Assembly (NCBI RefSeq): GCF_032477075.1 | Contig: NZ_JAWDXO010000042.1 | Span: 1 to 25,611, forward strand | Direction: 5' to 3' | DNA length: 25,611 nt | Origin: Fusobacterium sp. | Lineage (GTDB): Bacteria; Fusobacteriota; Fusobacteriia; Fusobacteriales; Fusobacteriaceae | Shown: positions 23,161-25,611 of the stretch, in pieces | Position numbering within the stretch: position 1 is the stretch's first letter | How the letters are laid out: each line of letters begins with the position of its first letter | Notes under the pieces: generated by a model | What the model was told of the DNA's origin: nothing | The model's database searches: none | The model's input: only the letters and a program-made list of their open reading frames with translations | Made by a program: the position numbers and the translations under genes

Positions 23161-24093
23161 ATGGAAAATCATTGGGAAAGATTTGCAGAGATAAATAGAG
23201 TAAATACTGGAGAAGCAGCAGATATTATGAAAAAAATGGATAATGATATAAGAATAACTGATTGTAAGCTAATAACAAAGGGACTAAGAAATACTAACTA
23301 TGTGATTAATACTTCAGCAGAAAAATTTTTTCTAAGAATATGCGTTGATGAAAAACTGAGTAAAAATGAAGAAATTGCTTTTAGAATACTAAGAGAAAAA
23401 ATTATGATGCCAAAACTTATTTTAGCTTTTTCTCATATAGTGAAGAATGAAAAAAAGAGAATAATGATATATGAGTATATAGAATCCACAACTTTAGATG
23501 AATATTTAGAAAAAAATGGTAAGTTTTCAGAAAATATATTGAAAAATATAGCTTTTCTTTTATCAGAGTTACATAATATAAGAGATTTAAATTTAAAAGA
23601 GATAAATCTTCTTCCTAATTTAAATAAATGTTTTAAAATGTTAGTAGAAAATTCTGTTTTTGTAGAAAGAATTGGAATAGATTTAATGAATAAAGTAAAC
23701 CTAGCAATTGAAAAATATAAAGAAGAAATAAATAAAAAAACAGATAATTTTCTTATCCATTGTGATTTTAAAAGTTCCAACCTTTTGGTAACACAAGATG
23801 AAAAAATATATGTTACAGACTGGGAATATTTAGGATATGGAAATAGATATTTTGATATAGGGTTATTCTTTAGATATAAAAATCTTTTTACTCAAAAAGA
23901 TATGAAAATATTCTTTGATGAATATAATAAAAATGCAAAAATTCAACTTGATGAAAACTGGATTGAAATAGGAACTTTATGTAATGTTATAAGCTTGATG
24001 GAGATGTTAGGCAGAAAAGAAGAAGCTATTAAAAAGAATACCAGTATAAAAAAATTGATAGAAAAAGAAATAAATTTTTTAATTAAAAAATAA
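23161..24093 (+). CDS. Aminoglycoside-phosphotransferase / choline-kinase-like protein, 310 aa
   Basis: A protein-kinase-like small-molecule kinase of the APH superfamily. N-terminal lobe: 'KGLRNTNYVINTSAEKFFLRI' (~40-60), where the lysine in 'EKFFLR' probably binds ATP. Hinge 'MIYEYIESTTLDEYL' (~102-116). Catalytic loop HCDFKSSNLLV (His200, Asp202, Asn207) and the metal-binding VTDWEYLGYGNRYFDIG (Asp220). This fits the choline/ethanolamine kinase or APH family, and the residues needed for activity are intact. The substrate (choline, aminoglycoside, sugar or other) cannot be told. ATG 23161 is only five bases from the MATE stop, with a weak ribosome site, so translational coupling is likely. 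No resistance role should be assumed. Confidence 0.82.
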   Translation: MENHWERFAEINRVNTGEAADIMKKMDNDIRITDCKLITKGLRNTNYVINTSAEKFFLRICVDEKLSKNEEIAFRILREKIMMPKLILAFSHIVKNEKKRIMIYEYIESTTLDEYLEKNGKFSENILKNIAFLLSELHNIRDLNLKEINLLPNLNKCFKMLVENSVFVERIGIDLMNKVNLAIEKYKEEINKKTDNFLIHCDFKSSNLLVTQDEKIYVTDWEYLGYGNRYFDIGLFFRYKNLFTQKDMKIFFDEYNKNAKIQLDENWIEIGTLCNVISLMEMLGRKEEAIKKNTSIKKLIEKEINFLIKK

Positions 24094-24095
24094 GA

Positions 24096-24148
24096 AGACT
24101 GATCTGAAAGGCAGGAATTAAAATTATTCAAACCTTTTTGATCAGTCT
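24096..24148. terminator. Terminator between the phosphotransferase and zinc-ribbon genes
   Basis: AGACTGATC (24096-24104) pairs with GATCAGTCT (24140-24148). Inside, AAAGG pairs with CCTTT across small internal loops. T-rich sequence follows on the plus strand, and the convergent gene ends six bases later. Confidence 0.7.
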
Positions 24149-24153
24149 GTTTA

Positions 24154-24507
24154 TTAATTTTTCTTTTTAAAAAAATCTTTAAATGATCTCTTAGGAGTTA
24201 CATCTTTCATTTCTTCTTGTTGTTTTCTATAATTTGACCAGTTAGGATCATTTTTCATATTTTTTTTAAGCTGACTCATATATTTATAAGTAGCTTTTGT
24301 ATCATTATATTTTTTTGCTACATTATATTTGATATCTTTCAGTGTGGTAACAAAGCCAACAGCCACATCTTTTACATTATAGATAAGTTTTTTATCAAAA
24401 GTATATTTGTATATATTTCCACAATGTGGACATTTATATTTAGCTGTTTTATCTGATATCTTCATTTTTTTCTGACAAGAAGGACAGAGAATAACTATTT
24501 TTTTCAT
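24154..24507 (-). CDS. Zinc-ribbon protein of unknown function, 117 aa
   Basis: Start ATG 24507 with AGGGAG upstream; an earlier in-frame start adds a segment with no ribosome site. Residues 8-29 carry CPSC and CPHC pairs (Cys8, Cys11, Cys26, Cys29), a zinc ribbon. Residues ~40-55 are mildly hydrophobic (IYNVKDVAVGFVTTL), perhaps amphipathic rather than membrane-spanning. The C-terminal 50 residues are basic and helix-rich (KKYNDTKATYKYMSQLKKNMKN, and a KKK end). Zinc ribbons followed by a charged tail occur in nucleic-acid or protein-interaction adaptors; nothing more specific can be said. It is monocistronic and convergent with the APH-like gene. Confidence 0.7.
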   Translation of the reverse strand: MKKIVILCPSCQKKMKISDKTAKYKCPHCGNIYKYTFDKKLIYNVKDVAVGFVTTLKDIKYNVAKKYNDTKATYKYMSQLKKNMKNDPNWSNYRKQQEEMKDVTPKRSFKDFFKKKN

Positions 24508-24631
24508 ATTATATCTCCCTAAAATTAATTTATTTGATGTAGTAATTTTAACAGAGAAATATAATGTTTTCAAGCTTAAAAATATGATAAAATAAAAAAT
24601 AGTAATAATTGATATATAGTTAGGAGGTACA

Positions 24632-25303
24632 ATGAACTTAGATATAATAAAAAAACTAAAAAAAACTGAGTTATTTTCTAATATAGAAGAAAAGGATATA
24701 ATAAAATATTTTACTGGAATAAAATATGAAATAAAAAAATACTCTCAAGATGAAAATATAGCTTTCAGAGGAGATGAAGTAAAAGGGTTATATATAAATT
24801 TAGAAGGAAAAGTTGCAACAGAAATGCTAAAAGAAAGTGGGGAAGTAAAAAGGATAGAAGAAATAGATAGTTTTTCTCTTTTAGCTACAGCATTCATTTT
24901 TGGAAATAAAAACAGATTTCCTGTAGATTTAAATACTATAACTTCTACTTCTATATTTTACATAGAAAAAGATGAACTTATACAGTTATTAAAAAAAGAT
25001 GATAGATTATTGAAAAGATTCTTAGATGAAATAAGCTGTAAGGCTCAATTTTTATCAAATCATCTTTGGAATAATTTTGCTAATAAAACCATAGGTGAAA
25101 AATTCAGTCAATATATTTTAGAAAATCAAAAAGATGGTTATTTTCAAATGAAAATAACTGTAAAAGATTTAGCAGAATATTTTGATGTAAGCCGTCCATC
25201 TCTTTCAAGAGTAATAAAATTTTTTTTAGAAGAAAATATTTTGGAAAAAATTGAGAAAGGAAGATATAAAATAATTGATATGGAAAAATTGAGAGCTCAA
25301 TAA
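24632..25303 (+). CDS. Crp/Fnr-family transcriptional regulator
   Basis: A 223-residue regulator; ATG 24632 follows TTAGGAGG. Residues ~10-125 match a cyclic-nucleotide-binding-type beta-roll (NIAFRGDEVKGLYINLEGKVATEML, then FSLLATAFIFG in the phosphate-cassette region). The cassette lacks the usual 'GExALL...R' arginine pattern, so cAMP binding is doubtful. Residues ~150-215 form a Crp-type helix-turn-helix: ITVKDLAEYFDVSRPSLSRVIKFF, with the recognition helix SRPSLSRVIK. There is no N-terminal cysteine cluster like that of FNR, so it is not an Fe-S oxygen sensor of the classical kind. It lies just upstream of the rRNA operon promoter but with its own terminator. DNA targets and effector unknown. 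Confidence 0.88.
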   Translation: MNLDIIKKLKKTELFSNIEEKDIIKYFTGIKYEIKKYSQDENIAFRGDEVKGLYINLEGKVATEMLKESGEVKRIEEIDSFSLLATAFIFGNKNRFPVDLNTITSTSIFYIEKDELIQLLKKDDRLLKRFLDEISCKAQFLSNHLWNNFANKTIGEKFSQYILENQKDGYFQMKITVKDLAEYFDVSRPSLSRVIKFFLEENILEKIEKGRYKIIDMEKLRAQ

Positions 25304-25318
25304 AATAAAGGGCTCTTT
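25292..25318 (+). terminator. Terminator overlapping the end of the Crp/Fnr-type gene
   Basis: AGAGCTC (25292-25298) pairs with GGGCTCT (25310-25316; one G-U pair); the loop contains the stop codon. Only a short T-run (TTT then AT-rich) follows. An AT-rich palindrome (AATATTTT/AAAATATT, 25332-25348) with three more T lies just after. Confidence 0.55.
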
Positions 25319-25360
25319 AATATATATATATAATATTTTTAAAATATTTTTAAAAAATTG

Positions 25361-25392
25361 TTGACGGAAAGTATTATTTATGATATTATAAT
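25361..25392 (+). promoter_or_regulatory. Ribosomal RNA operon promoter
   Basis: -35 TTGACG (25361-25366) and a -10 region TATTATAAT (25385-25392). TATTAT gives an 18-base spacer; TATAAT would give 20. A ~40-base tract of almost pure A/T upstream (25317-25358) resembles an UP element. The start of transcription would be ~130 bases before the mature 16S. The leader holds small hairpins, such as TCAGTT/AACTGA at 25502-25518. Confidence 0.7.
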
Positions 25393-25528
25393 CCTTGTCC
25401 ACGAGAAAAGGGGACAGAAAAGAAAAGTAATAAAAAAGGACATTAACAACAGAATAGAGAGAGAAGAAAAAATCAACAAAACAATAAATAGGTGTAAACA
25501 ATCAGTTTTGATAACTGAGTAAATAGAT

Positions 25529-25611
<83 letters not shown>

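Noticed and set aside
23161..24093. Antibiotic-resistance aminoglycoside kinase
   Set aside because: The catalytic residues define the APH superfamily only; choline kinases and others share them, and there is no mobile-element context.
24632..25303. Classical FNR oxygen sensor or cAMP-CRP
   Set aside because: No N-terminal cysteine cluster and no clear cAMP phosphate-cassette arginine; called only as a Crp/Fnr-family regulator.

Overview
This is a low-GC, AT-rich bacterial chromosome window that fits Fusobacterium. It ends in the first ~83 bases of a 16S rRNA gene whose start reads like Fusobacterium 16S, perhaps the F. varium/ulcerans/mortiferum group (recalled from memory, not searched). 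Frequent strong AGGAGG-type ribosome sites and the gene content (CstA, YfcC-type carrier, fructosamine genes, periplasmic flavin reductase) fit an amino-acid-using anaerobe.

Bases 1-7200 are the right end of a prophage or phage-derived tail module. After the tail of a MORN-repeat gene and a strong terminator come a large tail/baseplate protein with an in-frame UGA before its likely C-terminal domain, two proteins of unknown fold, a BspA-type leucine-rich-repeat protein, two short tail-tip proteins sharing an N-terminal motif, and a UviB/BhlA-type holin. No integrase, lysin, capsid gene or att site is visible. The left end lies outside the window.

Bases 7314-10945 hold a divergent Amadori-compound (fructosamine) locus: a GntR/UTRA repressor facing an FrlB-like deglycase, an FrlD-like kinase and a family-3 solute-binding protein without its permease. 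A palindrome inside the promoter spacer is a good operator candidate. A strong bidirectional terminator separates this locus from a convergent secreted FAD/FMN reductase (10949-12691), whose active-site arginines appear to be replaced by tyrosines.

Bases 12937-16599 hold a membrane-anchored protein made of about 17 MORN repeats, a YfcC/DcuC-superfamily carrier with a clear promoter, and a self-contained unit for a 49-residue membrane protein (promoter with palindrome over the -10, ribosome site, ORF, terminator) that is too short for ordinary ORF calling. Bases 16652-19997 are a tight operon: branched-chain aminotransferase, a 179-residue unknown, and CstA.

Bases 20090-25303 are ordinary chromosome: a P-loop kinase-like protein, a convergent secreted protein, then dCMP deaminase, MATE transporter and an APH/choline-kinase-like phosphotransferase in one run, a convergent zinc-ribbon protein, and a Crp/Fnr-family regulator. 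The rRNA promoter and 16S start follow. I saw no CRISPR array, tRNA, transposase or reverse transcriptase in the window.
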